Positions 25,685 to 35,105 of a stretch of DNA of 64,000 nt are shown here, piece by piece. Below the pieces are notes generated by a model that made no database searches, was not told the DNA's origin, and saw only the letters and a program-made list of their open reading frames with translations. The stretch spans positions 122,033 to 186,032 of the forward strand of contig JBCCGG010000005.1 in NCBI GenBank assembly GCA_039029395.1, given 5' to 3'. How positions within the stretch are numbered: position 1 is the first letter of the stretch; every line of letters starts with the position of its first letter. Position numbers and translations under genes: made by a program. The stretch comes from JBCCGG01 sp039029395. Lineage in GTDB: Bacteria; Pseudomonadota; Alphaproteobacteria; Kiloniellales; JAKSDN01.

Positions 25685-28600
25685 AGGCTTTCGTCCCAAC
25701 CTTGGCGCCTCGAAACACTCTCTTCACGTCTTCGGCAATGGCGATCAAGATCGGCATCAACACCAACATCAGGGCTGTCGAGAACAACTCGCCAAAGGCC
25801 AAGGAGGCAGCCGCGGGGATCAGATACTGCGCCTGCTCCGAGGTCTCGGTCAGCAAGGGAGAAAGCCCAACCACGGTTGTCGCGGTTGTCAGAAAGATCG
25901 CCCGAAACCGGCCAATTCCGGCTTCTTGGAGCGCAGTGTGGACCGGCAGTCCAGACTCGCGAGCCTCATTGTACCTGGTCATCATCACAAGGCTGTCATT
26001 GATCACGACGCCGGTCAGCGCCAGCATGCCGAAGAAAGACAAGAGCGAGAGCTCCAGATCCATGAACAGGTGGCCGAGCGCCGCGCCGACAAAACCGAAG
26101 GGCACGATGGCGAGAATCAGGAATGGCTGCCAATAGGACTTGAGTGGAACCGCCATCAGGACATATATGAGTACGGCCGCAAGCAACAGCGCGCGCTTCA
26201 TCGCGCCCTGGATCTCGCCCATTTCCTCCAGCTCGCCGGCGGGATTTATCTGAACGCTCGGATACCGTGCCGCTAGGCCCGGGACAAAGCGCTCGAACAC
26301 GGCTTGGCCAACCTCCTCGGGCGCCACCACCGTTCGGTCGATGGATGCGGCAACGATGTTCACCCGCCTACCGTTTTGGCGGTACAGAGTTCCGGCTACA
26401 TAACCGCCAGCGATCTCCGCTACCGATTGGAGGGGAATCCACTCCCCAGATTTGCTGCGCAATCGGGTTTGCAGCAGATCGTCGAAGGTATCGCGGGCGG
26501 CCTTTACGTTCTGAACCAACACGCGCAACTCGGTACCGCCTCGCCTGATCTTCTGAACCTCGGCCCCGCCGAAGGCGTAGCCGATCTGTGCCGCGAGCGT
26601 TTCAGTATCGAATCCGAGGTTGCGCGCCTCCGGCTTAATTCGGATCTCCAGCTCCGGCTGCCCGGCTGCAATACTGTCACGTATGTTGCTGACTCCATCG
26701 ATCCCATTCAGAAATGTCCGCAACTCCTTGCTGGTACGGTCGAGGAGCTCCACATCCTTGGAGGAAAGCCGAAGCTTGAAGCCGCCGGCAAGCTCCTCCG
26801 AGCCTGTGAACTGAACCTCCGTGGCGCCTTCCACTTGGCCGGTCCGCACGCGCCATTCGCGAACAACATCGAGAACGCCGACATGCGGGCGCGCCGCAAC
26901 TGGTGTAAGCTCGGCGTATATCTGCGCCGATCCGGCATTGGGTATCAGCAGGAACATGGTACGGATTGGCGGATGTTCCAAGGACGCCCACTCACCAATT
27001 TCCCGGTTCAAGTCTTCTCCGATCGCTTGGATGTGCTCGATGTTTCTCTTGGTGAGCTGAAACGGCGCGCGCGCGTCCATCTCAAGGTTGACGGTGATGA
27101 TCTGCCCCGGGACATCGGGAAAGAACACGGTCTTGATCTTGCCCAGCCCAATCAAACCGATACCCAGAGCACCTGCCGCCAGGAACAGGATCAGTGCGGC
27201 GTAGCGTTGGCGGATCGCACCCGCGAGTAAGGGCGCATAAAGGCTATCCCTCACCCAAAGGAGGCCGTCCCGGGCGAACCGCTGAATCCTCGCCCACATC
27301 CGCGACAGCAGGTGCCGAGGCGGATCACCAATCCTCATGTGTGCAAGATGGGCAGGCAGGATGAACTTGCTTTCGATCAGCGAGAAGATAAGCGCCAGAA
27401 TCACGATGCCGGAGAATCCTGCGAGGACCTTCCCGAGGGGATTGTCCAACAGAAGCATGGGGTAGAACGCGGCGATAGTGGTCAGCACCCCAAACACAGT
27501 TGCAATCGCGACCCTTCGCACGCCAGCTTCTGTGCCGAAAAATGGGTCGGGATTTGACTGCCGCTCCTCGAAAACGCTCTCCCCAACGACAACGGCGTCG
27601 TCAACCAAAATGCCGAGCGCGATGATCAGCCCGAAGGTGGTCACGTCATTCAACGAGTAGTCGACCCACTTCGATCCGGCGACGGCAAGGGCCCCCATAA
27701 TCGATACCGGAATCCCCATGGCGACCCAGAATGCGAGACGCAGATTCAGGAACAAGGACAATACGAGAAGCACCAACAACAGTCCCTGAATTCCATTGGA
27801 TTGCAGCAATTTTAGGCGGTCCGCGATGTAGTTCGAAGCATCTCCCCAGACGGCGATCTCTACGCCCGGCGGCAATTGGGGTGCAAAGGACCGGACAACT
27901 TTGTGGACCACCTCGGAAATGCGAAGTAGATTCTCCTTTTGCCCGACCAGCACCTCCATGCCGGTGGTTGGCGCCCCGTTGAAACGGAAAAGGTAGTCTC
28001 CTTCCGCGAAGGTATCACTGATGGCCGCGATCTCACCGAGCAAAACCGAGGTGCCATCGGCATTTTCGACGATCGGGATCCCTGCGAACTGGGTGAAGAA
28101 CTTCGCCTTGTCATCGGTCTTGAGAGTGATGTTTCCGCCGGCGGTGCGAAGGGTGCCGGACTGAAAATCAAGAGAACTTGCGCGGATCAAGGTGACGACG
28201 TCGGAGACGGTCAAGTTGAACCGTTGGAGAATCTCCGGTTCCGCCTCGATGCGCATCTCCCGGTCATGCAGGCCCCATACTTTCAGCCTCGAAAGCTCAG
28301 GTTGCGCCAGGATTTCTTCTCGGAATCGTTCTGAAAGCGTTTGAAGCGTGAGCGGATCGGTCTGGCCGTAAAGATTGATGTAGAGCGCCGGAAAATCTTG
28401 GTCGTCCGTTTCGATGAACGGCCGATCCACCGAGTCTGGAAACTCGGAGATCCCGTCGATTCGCAACCGAACGCTGTCGAGCAGTTTCTGCAGATCCTGC
28501 CCGCCGGCTCGGCGCACGACAATGAAAGAACTACCGTTTTCCGACTGTGAGGTGACGCTGCGCACACCTTCGAGACCTTCCAGCGCCTTCTCGATCTTCT

Positions 28601-28796
28601 GCGTCACCAGTTCGTCGACCTGGTGCGATGTGGCCCCCCGATAGGTGGTCGTAATGTTCACGCTCTCTGGAGGGAGGCGCGGAAAGCCTTCTATTCGGAT
28701 CGTCAGAAGAGTCGTCACGCCCAGAAAGAGAATGAGGGCCATCAGCAGATTGGCAGCAACCGGATTGCGGATGAACCAGCCGGTCAGGAGGTGCAT
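25671..28796 (-). CDS. RND-family efflux pump (AcrB/MdtC-like)
   Basis: 1041 residues. It opens with the typical GWFIRNPVAANLLMALILFLG helix. The two sets of membrane helices surround large periplasmic loops, and motif GIPVSIMGALAVAG and the proton-relay helix (FGLIIALGILVDDAVVVGESVFEE, two adjacent Asp) are intact. The second half contains MLALTGVVINDSLVMM. It is an inner-membrane proton-driven exporter working with the adaptor encoded just upstream; no outer-membrane TolC-type gene is in this operon. Confidence 0.95.
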   Translation of the reverse strand: MHLLTGWFIRNPVAANLLMALILFLGVTTLLTIRIEGFPRLPPESVNITTTYRGATSHQVDELVTQKIEKALEGLEGVRSVTSQSENGSSFIVVRRAGGQDLQKLLDSVRLRIDGISEFPDSVDRPFIETDDQDFPALYINLYGQTDPLTLQTLSERFREEILAQPELSRLKVWGLHDREMRIEAEPEILQRFNLTVSDVVTLIRASSLDFQSGTLRTAGGNITLKTDDKAKFFTQFAGIPIVENADGTSVLLGEIAAISDTFAEGDYLFRFNGAPTTGMEVLVGQKENLLRISEVVHKVVRSFAPQLPPGVEIAVWGDASNYIADRLKLLQSNGIQGLLLVLLVLSLFLNLRLAFWVAMGIPVSIMGALAVAGSKWVDYSLNDVTTFGLIIALGILVDDAVVVGESVFEERQSNPDPFFGTEAGVRRVAIATVFGVLTTIAAFYPMLLLDNPLGKVLAGFSGIVILALIFSLIESKFILPAHLAHMRIGDPPRHLLSRMWARIQRFARDGLLWVRDSLYAPLLAGAIRQRYAALILFLAAGALGIGLIGLGKIKTVFFPDVPGQIITVNLEMDARAPFQLTKRNIEHIQAIGEDLNREIGEWASLEHPPIRTMFLLIPNAGSAQIYAELTPVAARPHVGVLDVVREWRVRTGQVEGATEVQFTGSEELAGGFKLRLSSKDVELLDRTSKELRTFLNGIDGVSNIRDSIAAGQPELEIRIKPEARNLGFDTETLAAQIGYAFGGAEVQKIRRGGTELRVLVQNVKAARDTFDDLLQTRLRSKSGEWIPLQSVAEIAGGYVAGTLYRQNGRRVNIVAASIDRTVVAPEEVGQAVFERFVPGLAARYPSVQINPAGELEEMGEIQGAMKRALLLAAVLIYVLMAVPLKSYWQPFLILAIVPFGFVGAALGHLFMDLELSLLSFFGMLALTGVVINDSLVMMTRYNEARESGLPVHTALQEAGIGRFRAIFLTTATTVVGLSPLLTETSEQAQYLIPAAASLAFGELFSTALMLVLMPILIAIAEDVKRVFRGAKVGTKAYAQG

Positions 28797-28799
28797 GGC

Positions 28800-30002
28800 T
28801 CATCCCTCTACCTTCTTTGGTCGAACCTTCTGGCCCGGCAGGAAGGACGCAAGTGGCGTGGTGGCAATGCGCAAGGTCTCCGAACCCTGAGGTGCCTCTA
28901 TCACGATGCGGTCGTGGCGGCGGAACAGGATTTTCGGGGTTGTGCGTTGAAGGCGGCCATCGTCGTCCACGTACCAGATGTAGCCCTTCTGGGTAAGCGA
29001 CGATGCTGGAATGCGCATCGCGGCCGGCACGGTAACTCCTGGCAAGACCACGCGAAGAAAGTCGCCGGACAGTACCGATCCCGGTTCGTTGATCTCTAGA
29101 AAGACCTTGTACTGGCGGGTCGTCTCATCAAGAAAGCCGCCACCTCGGCGAATTCTTGCCTGGACCACAAGCGCGCCGCTTTGATCCACAACTTTGGCCG
29201 ATTGACCGGAAAGTGGCCGTTTCAACAGAAGCCAATCTTTTCGCCCCAGTTCCGCCGTCAGTTCGAAGTTGGTGTTGTCGGCAAGCTTAACGATCCGGTC
29301 GCCAGCACTCACGATCTGCCCAGGACTGACGAAGCGCTCTGTCACAAATCCGGAGAATGGGGCGGTGATCGTCGTGTCGGCAAGCTGGCGTTTTGCGGCG
29401 GCGACCCTTGCCCGGGCGGCGGCCACTGCACTTTTGGCGATACCCAGCTGGGGCAGCTTGAGCGCCAGTTTGTTTGGCGGCTTCGTCTTGGTACGCTCAT
29501 ATTCTCTTCGGGCAACCAAGGCTGCGTTCTTCGCTCTCCAAAGAGCAAGGTGAGCTTCGTCGAGCGTCAGTTGCGCGGCCGCCAGGTCGGCAAGGTAGCG
29601 GCTGTCTTCGATGGTGACGAGCGTTGTGTCGACATCAACGCGCTCGCCGGCAAGCGCGCTGTCTAGAACCTCCACCACGCGCCCGGATACCGCCGTTCGC
29701 AGCTCGGCCGACCACTGTGGTCGCACTTCAGCGAAAGCGGTGACCTCAACGGTCTCGGGGCTCACCGAAACCGTCTCGATCGATACCAACTGCGCGGGCA
29801 GTGGGCTTTCGGCACGTACGACGTCGACCGTATCCACCGCGGTCGCAAGATAGAACACGACACCGCTGAAGACTGCGAGTGACAGAGCAAGCCAGACCCA
29901 GCGCCTGCGCGCCAAGCGCCTGAGGGCGGAATCTTCCACTGCTATTGGTTCCTTTGTAGTCGGATGATGTCCGAGCGTTCTCTCGGAGAAGGATCCGATC
30001 AA
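28800..30002 (-). CDS. HlyD-family periplasmic adaptor of the RND pump
   Basis: 400 residues: one N-terminal membrane helix (WLALSLAVFSGVVFYLAT), a lipoyl half-motif (SGRVVEVLDSALAGERVDVDTTLVTIED), an alpha-helical hairpin, then the second lipoyl half (ITAPFSGFVTERFVSPGQIV) and beta-barrel domains. It bridges the pump to an outer-membrane channel. Its start overlaps the preceding gene by four bases, and the pump gene begins three bases after its end. Confidence 0.92.
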   Translation of the reverse strand: MIGSFSERTLGHHPTTKEPIAVEDSALRRLARRRWVWLALSLAVFSGVVFYLATAVDTVDVVRAESPLPAQLVSIETVSVSPETVEVTAFAEVRPQWSAELRTAVSGRVVEVLDSALAGERVDVDTTLVTIEDSRYLADLAAAQLTLDEAHLALWRAKNAALVARREYERTKTKPPNKLALKLPQLGIAKSAVAAARARVAAAKRQLADTTITAPFSGFVTERFVSPGQIVSAGDRIVKLADNTNFELTAELGRKDWLLLKRPLSGQSAKVVDQSGALVVQARIRRGGGFLDETTRQYKVFLEINEPGSVLSGDFLRVVLPGVTVPAAMRIPASSLTQKGYIWYVDDDGRLQRTTPKILFRRHDRIVIEAPQGSETLRIATTPLASFLPGQKVRPKKVEG

Positions 30003-32026
30003 TTCGACAGAATTGACGAAGACTGGCCCGGTGCCGGCGGTGGTGGCTCACTGCTTTCGGCCGGGCGAATCCATGGTCCCCAAGAGGCTTTGACCAAGGC
30101 ATCGCGGTCGGCCCAATCATCGTGGACAATGGTCATCCAGATCTCCGCCATCTCATCCGTGGTTTGCCAGCCCCATTTCACCGGAGCAGCTGGAGCGTTG
30201 GGATTAGCTGGATTGTTGTCGGAGTTGTCGAAAGCAAACCAGACATCGATACGGCTCCCCTCAGGCAGGTGGACCGGCTTGCGGTAGACGTAGACGTTCT
30301 GCCAACGAAAGTCCCAGTCGGCTATCCGGATCAATGGCAGCTTCGTACCGTCTGGCAGGGTTGCCGTTGCGACCACATCGGTGCCGATGTAGTGCATGTG
30401 GGGAAAGACATCGATCAGCGTGAAGCCTGCCGGCACATCCATATAGACGTGGCGCCAGTAATTGGAGTCGCCGGCCGGAATCTCTAGATCCTGCGTTCCG
30501 ATCACCAAACCGTCGATGTAGCGATCGACGGGCTTGTCGGCGAAGTACAGCGCCATCTGGCTACGGTCCCGGGTGGCCTTTCCGTTGAGGTGATAGTGCA
30601 CCTCGAAGATGAAATCGCCGCCGCGGGGTAGATACATGCCCAATCCGGGCGACAGCTCATAGGGATCGGAGCCAGGCGCCCAACCTCCGATGCCGAAACC
30701 GCCCTCCTCCGAGCCGTCGTAGTCCATGAAGCCCCCCGTGCCAAAGACCGAAAAGCCCGGCTCTGGGTCCTCGCCATCCTTCTTGCGGCCACGGCCCGTG
30801 TAGTCGACGAAAAAGTTGGCATGGTGGACGACGCCAGGATCACCGGGCCGAAAATCCACGCCAACGACGACCTTGTCTTCAACCAGCTCAGACGGGATGA
30901 CGAAGTAGCGGTAGATATCGTCGCCCGTGGCCGGCACTTCGAATGCCTCGGGCATGGCGACAATCAAGTCAGGTTCACCCAACCTCCAGCCGGCGCTTTC
31001 GACAGTGTGATGCGGGGGAAGTTCCCGCGCATCGCCCTCCGGCGCCCCGGCCGCGGCCCATGTCGTGATCAGGTCGATCTGTCGTTGGCTCAAGATTCGC
31101 TCATCGCGGAATCGGCCCTGGCTGGGATCGGCGCGCCACGGCGGCATGATACGCTCCGCCGTCACGTACGCCAGCGTGTCCGCGCGCCGGCGCGCTTGGC
31201 GATAGTTCTCCAGCGGAAACGGCGCGATGCCGTCAGCCTTGTGGCATTCGACGCAGTTGGCAGCAAGGATCGGGGCAATATCGCGCGTATAGGTCACCTG
31301 GCGCTCCGGGCCCTTCTCCCAAGACTCGAAGAAGCAACCAACCGCTACGCTCGGGTCCGGCATGGCGCCACCTTTAACGCTTACGGCGGCTAAAGCGTCA
31401 CGCAGGTCGTGGGATGTGATCTGGCTGCGAAGTTGGCCGATCGAGGCGTATCGGTTGTCAATTCGGCCGCGATAGACCACGCGATCGTCTTGATCGATGA
31501 CGAACGCTTCCGGGGTCACGGCAGGCTCCAGACGCGCGGCCAGATCTCCTGAAGCATCGAACAGGATTGGGAACGACAAGCCCCGTTCGTCACGATAAGT
31601 CTCTGCATCGGCTCGGGTCATGTAGGGGCTTGACATGACGCCATAAAATTCCACGCCGGCCTCTTGGGCCTGCACATAAAAGGCATTTAGCTCCGGCGCG
31701 TAGCGATTGGAAATTGGGCAGGTGTCGTCCAGGAACACCAAGGCAACAGGTTTCAGACCGCCCTCTTCGCCAAGTCTCCTTACGCGCCCGGCAAGATCGA
31801 GCATGCGCGCACCGATGATGTAGACGGGCGTGTCGGTGAGTGGCTTCATGGGAGCTTGCCACAGGCGGTGCGCGGCAGGTGACTCTTCACCGTCGTGTGC
31901 CGATGCCAGTGACCAAGCGAGACCACCGGTCAGGCCGAGAACCGCCGCCCACAGCGCCAAGCGGCTAGGCGTTGGTAGTGTTGGTGTATCACGCAGCATC
32001 CTTGGCATGGTGCGCCTCCTTCTCAT
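29999..32026 (-). CDS. Redoxin / cytochrome c / PHM-type copper monooxygenase fusion
   Basis: 675 residues in three parts. After a membrane/signal helix (LALWAAVLGLTGGLAWSLA) comes an AhpC/TSA-like redoxin domain (about 60-215; VALVFLDDTCPISNRYAPEL), then a c-type haem motif CVECH near residue 258, then a domain like peptidylglycine/dopamine-beta monooxygenases. The last part has every copper ligand expected: HH in VVHHANFF, H in FEVHYH, HxH in FPHMHYIG and Met in TTDEMAE. It probably works in the periplasm and transfers electrons internally. The substrate is unknown. It is coupled by ATGA to the TetR gene before and the adaptor gene after. Confidence 0.85.
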   Translation of the reverse strand: MRRRRTMPRMLRDTPTLPTPSRLALWAAVLGLTGGLAWSLASAHDGEESPAAHRLWQAPMKPLTDTPVYIIGARMLDLAGRVRRLGEEGGLKPVALVFLDDTCPISNRYAPELNAFYVQAQEAGVEFYGVMSSPYMTRADAETYRDERGLSFPILFDASGDLAARLEPAVTPEAFVIDQDDRVVYRGRIDNRYASIGQLRSQITSHDLRDALAAVSVKGGAMPDPSVAVGCFFESWEKGPERQVTYTRDIAPILAANCVECHKADGIAPFPLENYRQARRRADTLAYVTAERIMPPWRADPSQGRFRDERILSQRQIDLITTWAAAGAPEGDARELPPHHTVESAGWRLGEPDLIVAMPEAFEVPATGDDIYRYFVIPSELVEDKVVVGVDFRPGDPGVVHHANFFVDYTGRGRKKDGEDPEPGFSVFGTGGFMDYDGSEEGGFGIGGWAPGSDPYELSPGLGMYLPRGGDFIFEVHYHLNGKATRDRSQMALYFADKPVDRYIDGLVIGTQDLEIPAGDSNYWRHVYMDVPAGFTLIDVFPHMHYIGTDVVATATLPDGTKLPLIRIADWDFRWQNVYVYRKPVHLPEGSRIDVWFAFDNSDNNPANPNAPAAPVKWGWQTTDEMAEIWMTIVHDDWADRDALVKASWGPWIRPAESSEPPPPAPGQSSSILSN

Positions 32027-32631
32027 CCTTTCGCGGAGCGTCTTCTTCGCTGAGGTGCCGACCCTGGGTCCGCAGCGCCGAGGCCTCGCATGACCGTGCG
32101 GAAGGCCAGCGCGGCAGCATCGCGGCGCGCTACCGCACCACCTTCGACGGAATCCCAGGCGGCGTAGACCAGCGCATCGATCGCCGCCACAACCCAGGCC
32201 GTGGGCACGGCCCGATCTAGGCTGCCTTCGGCCTTCATAGCGTCGACAAGTTCGGCCAGCTCTTCGAGTTGCCGATCAAAGGCTGCCTTGACCTCGGGGT
32301 CGCGCAAGACAGCCGGCTCGCTCGAAAGGAACCGAAAACGATCCCCCAGAGGCACGATGGCCTCAAAGACTTCGGCGAGCACAGAATCGGCGCTCATCCC
32401 GTCGACTGGGATTCGCTGTGTGGCTTCGTCGGTCTGGCGCAAAGATTCCAGGGCCAGCGCCCGGATCAGATCTTCGCGGGTCGGAAAATGACGATAGAGG
32501 GTAGCCCGGCCGACGCCTGCCCTTTCCGCGATCTCAGCTATCGCGGCGCCGGGGTTGCGGGCAAGCACCGCTCCGGCGGCGTCCAACAGACTCTGACGGG
32601 CCATAGGTTGTTGTGTTTGTGTATGAGACAT
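32023..32631 (-). CDS. TetR-family repressor heading the redoxin-RND operon
   Basis: Up to 202 residues with an N-terminal TetR domain (AAIAEIAERAGVGRATLYRHFPTREDLIRALA). It is first in a five-gene leftward operon linked by four-base overlaps, so it most likely represses its own operon. The ATG at 32631 lies inside a palindrome and only a few bases after a possible -10; the ATG at 32604 (MARQSLL) is an alternative start. Confidence 0.88.
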   Translation of the reverse strand: MSHTQTQQPMARQSLLDAAGAVLARNPGAAIAEIAERAGVGRATLYRHFPTREDLIRALALESLRQTDEATQRIPVDGMSADSVLAEVFEAIVPLGDRFRFLSSEPAVLRDPEVKAAFDRQLEELAELVDAMKAEGSLDRAVPTAWVVAAIDALVYAAWDSVEGGAVARRDAAALAFRTVMRGLGAADPGSAPQRRRRSAKG

Positions 32632-32641
32632 AACTGTCTCA
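32624..32641. promoter_or_regulatory. Palindromic operator covering the tetR start codon
   Basis: TGAGACA-TAAC-TGTCTCA is a perfect 7+4+7 dyad overlapping the tetR ATG, with a third half-site-like AAGACATAA beside it at 32646-32654. On the minus strand a TTGACA lies about 17 bases before TATTTG, which abuts the dyad. A repressor bound here would block the promoter. The remaining bases up to 32911 show nothing recognisable. Confidence 0.7.
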
Positions 32642-32911
32642 AATAAGACATAATCGTATATGTGTCAAGAACAATTCCGGCTGAGAACGGCATTTGCATT
32701 GAACGGCGGCCCAGGAGATTGGACTCGTACTCTCGTACCTCCTGGGTCAGCCTTTAACATGATCATTGCGGATAGGCCGCCCCGCTTCGGCATACACCGT
32801 CCGCCGATTCCCGAGCGGTGTGTGGCGCTGCACAGGCCCGCTCAAACCCACCTTGGTCGGCTAACGCTCTCGCTTGAACTGAACATTGAAACTCGCCCGT
32901 TCGGCCAGGCA

Positions 32912-33841
32912 CTAAGCAGAATCGGGGACGCGAATACTGCCGCTGCCGACCTGGACCGCGCCGCCGCCAACCTCCACCACCGTGACCTCGCCCCCACTCC
33001 ACGTCGCGCCGATCTCGAGGCGGCTTGGTCGGCCCATCTCGATCCCTTGCTCGATCACCCACGCTCCAGTTCCCTGGATGGTACCGCTCACGGCCGCCAG
33101 ATAGCTCGCCAATGCCGATGCCGCGGCACCGGTCGCCGGATCCTCGGGGATGCCCATGGCCGGGGCAAACATGCGCGCGCGGAAGTCCGCGCCCGGACTT
33201 TCAGCATCGGCGGTGAAGAGGTAAAGGTGGGGCGCCCATGTTTCGGCCAAGTGGTTTTGCCATTTGCTAAGATCGAGCTGGGCGCGCGCCAACGCCGATC
33301 GATTGACAAGCGGCACCAGGGTAAAGGGAACGCCCATCGAGAGCGTACGGACCCCAAGCCGATCGAGGACTCTTGGAAAGCCTACCTCCTCGGCACGCAG
33401 GCCGAGGATCGCAGCGACCTGGTCGGTGTCGGGCGTTGGACCGGTCTTTGACGGACCGGCAACCGACAGGGTCGCGCTCCGCGGCGCGCCATCGCACCAA
33501 GTGACTCGCACCTTGACCGGGCCGATCCCTTCCTGGAACTCGACGGTGGTCACGGCCTCCTTGGGCCGGATCAGACCGGTCCACGCCATTGCCAGAGCCG
33601 TCCCAACCGTGGGATGACCGGCGAACGGCAATTCGATCTTCGGTGTGAAAATGCGCAGTGGCCAGGATTCGTCGGGCCCCTTCCGTGCCCCTAGGAATGC
33701 CGTTTCAGACAGATTGATCTCGGCGGCCACCGCCTGCATCTGCGCGCTCGTCAGCTGATCGCCATCCAAGAACACGGCGAGCTGATTGCCGCCGAACAGG
33801 CGGTCTGTGAAAACATCTGCCAGGACGTAGTCATGTTTCAT
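32912..33841 (-). CDS. PhzF-family isomerase/epimerase-like protein
   Basis: 309 residues of the diaminopimelate-epimerase-fold PhzF family: start VLADVFTDRLFGGNQLAVF, the catalytic-region NLSETAFL with its Glu, TPKIELPFAGHPTVGTA, and EDPATGAAASALASYL. Members catalyse proton shifts on small acids; the specific reaction cannot be read here. It is last of a leftward cluster behind the SDR gene (79-base gap). Confidence 0.92.
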   Translation of the reverse strand: MKHDYVLADVFTDRLFGGNQLAVFLDGDQLTSAQMQAVAAEINLSETAFLGARKGPDESWPLRIFTPKIELPFAGHPTVGTALAMAWTGLIRPKEAVTTVEFQEGIGPVKVRVTWCDGAPRSATLSVAGPSKTGPTPDTDQVAAILGLRAEEVGFPRVLDRLGVRTLSMGVPFTLVPLVNRSALARAQLDLSKWQNHLAETWAPHLYLFTADAESPGADFRARMFAPAMGIPEDPATGAAASALASYLAAVSGTIQGTGAWVIEQGIEMGRPSRLEIGATWSGGEVTVVEVGGGAVQVGSGSIRVPDSA

Positions 33842-33920
33842 ATCTCACTCCCACTAGATCGCACCCGTAACCACCTGTTGCCGCGCCTGGAATCGTTTGT
33901 TTCGAACCAGCGGTCAGGGC

Positions 33921-34658
33921 TCACCATTTCTCCGCGAAGGGCCGCACCACGAGGTCGAAGGCCCAGGTCGAGCGGTCCTGATGGGCCAAGTGAAAGACCT
34001 CCTCGGCAATCGCCGCCGGCTTGGCGAAGAAATCCTCGCGTGGCCAGGACCAATCGGCGGGCGGCAAGAGCCAGGCGGGGCGTTCGGCATCGGGCCCGAG
34101 CCAGGTGACGTCGATCGCGGCATCAATCGTGACATAGCCGACATGGACGCCCTTGGGCCCCAGATCCCGTGCCAGCGCCTCCGCCAGTATCCGCTGGGCT
34201 GCCTTTGTCGGCGCAAAGAGCGCGTACTTGGGCACGCCCCGATGGGCGGCGGTGTTGCCGGTCGCGATGATTGCACCATGGCCGGCTTCGATCATGGCTG
34301 GCGCGAGGTCCCGAGCGAGGTAAAGAAGCGCCGTTGTATTGACGCGGAAGTTACGCTCGAGCTCGGCCGGGTCGGCGTCGAGGAAGCCCTCGAAGCTATG
34401 GGCAACCGCATTATGGACCAGGACGCTGGGCGCGCCCAGTGTGGAGCATACTGAATCAACGGTCGAACGCAGGGCCTCGAGGTCAGCCAGGTCGCAGGTG
34501 AACCCCACGGCTCCATCGAGCTCTTGCTCCAGCGCACGCAGCCGATCGGCGTTGCGGGCGATCATGGCAACACGGTATCCGCCCTGTGCGAAGCGCCGGG
34601 CAAGAGCAGTACCCGTCGTGTCGCCCACGCCCGTGATCAAGGCAACAGGTTTGGTCAT
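33921..34658 (-). CDS. Short-chain dehydrogenase/reductase
   Basis: About 245 residues. The nucleotide-binding motif is ALITGVGDTTGTALARRFAQGG, the NNAG-equivalent is VHNAVAH, and the active-site region has the YALFAPTKAA arrangement (Tyr-x3-Lys shape is altered: Tyr then FAPTK). It is a classical-size SDR with a somewhat unusual catalytic Tyr-Lys spacing (Y-A-L-F-A-P-T-K). The start is set at the MTKPVALITG codon; the open frame upstream overlaps the neighbouring gene. Confidence 0.85.
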   Translation of the reverse strand: MTKPVALITGVGDTTGTALARRFAQGGYRVAMIARNADRLRALEQELDGAVGFTCDLADLEALRSTVDSVCSTLGAPSVLVHNAVAHSFEGFLDADPAELERNFRVNTTALLYLARDLAPAMIEAGHGAIIATGNTAAHRGVPKYALFAPTKAAQRILAEALARDLGPKGVHVGYVTIDAAIDVTWLGPDAERPAWLLPPADWSWPREDFFAKPAAIAEEVFHLAHQDRSTWAFDLVVRPFAEKW

Positions 34659-34671
34659 CGCGCGCCGCGCC

Positions 34672-35088
34672 CTAGGCCGCGCGCTTGCGCCCATAGGGCG
34701 CATCGTATTTCGGGTCGTTCCGGCCGGCTCTAAGTACTTCGTGCAAGCTCTCATCGACCTCGTAGGTCCGCACCCACTCCTCGGCGCCCTCGTCCATCAA
34801 ACGGCTCGAATGGGGCGATCTGGCTCGGTGGCGATAGCGGACCAACGCCATACGGCAGGCCTGCCCCCCGAAGCGGTAAGCGTAGTCCTGGCTGCCCTCC
34901 GGCACGAAGCGTGCGCGATAGAGCTTCCAGTATTGGCCATCGTGCTCGTAGATCGAGTAGCTAAGCTCGTGGGTGTCGTACTGCCAGTGCCAGACTTCGC
35001 TATCATAGACCGGCTGCCAATCCTCGGCGAGCCCGCTGCCGTCTTCGAAATCGACGCCGGCTGTGCGCCACTGTAGGGTGTCAGACAT
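34672..35088 (-). CDS. Small uncharacterised acidic protein
   Basis: 138 residues, no family recognised. It is rich in Trp and Tyr (WQPVYDSEVWHWQYDTHELS, DGQYWKLYRARFVPEG), contains a single central Cys (GGQACRMALVRY), and has no signal peptide or membrane helix. It sits 13 bases before the SDR start and 17 bases after the carbonic-anhydrase-like gene, so it is in the same operon. A good AGGAG-like site precedes its ATG. Confidence 0.75.
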   Translation of the reverse strand: MSDTLQWRTAGVDFEDGSGLAEDWQPVYDSEVWHWQYDTHELSYSIYEHDGQYWKLYRARFVPEGSQDYAYRFGGQACRMALVRYRHRARSPHSSRLMDEGAEEWVRTYEVDESLHEVLRAGRNDPKYDAPYGRKRAA

Positions 35089-35105
35089 AGGTCCTCTCCT
35101 TGGAT

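Noticed and set aside
26304..27230. 308-codon rightward frame opposite the RND pump gene
   Set aside because: Antisense shadow of a well-conserved pump; no domain or ribosome-binding site.
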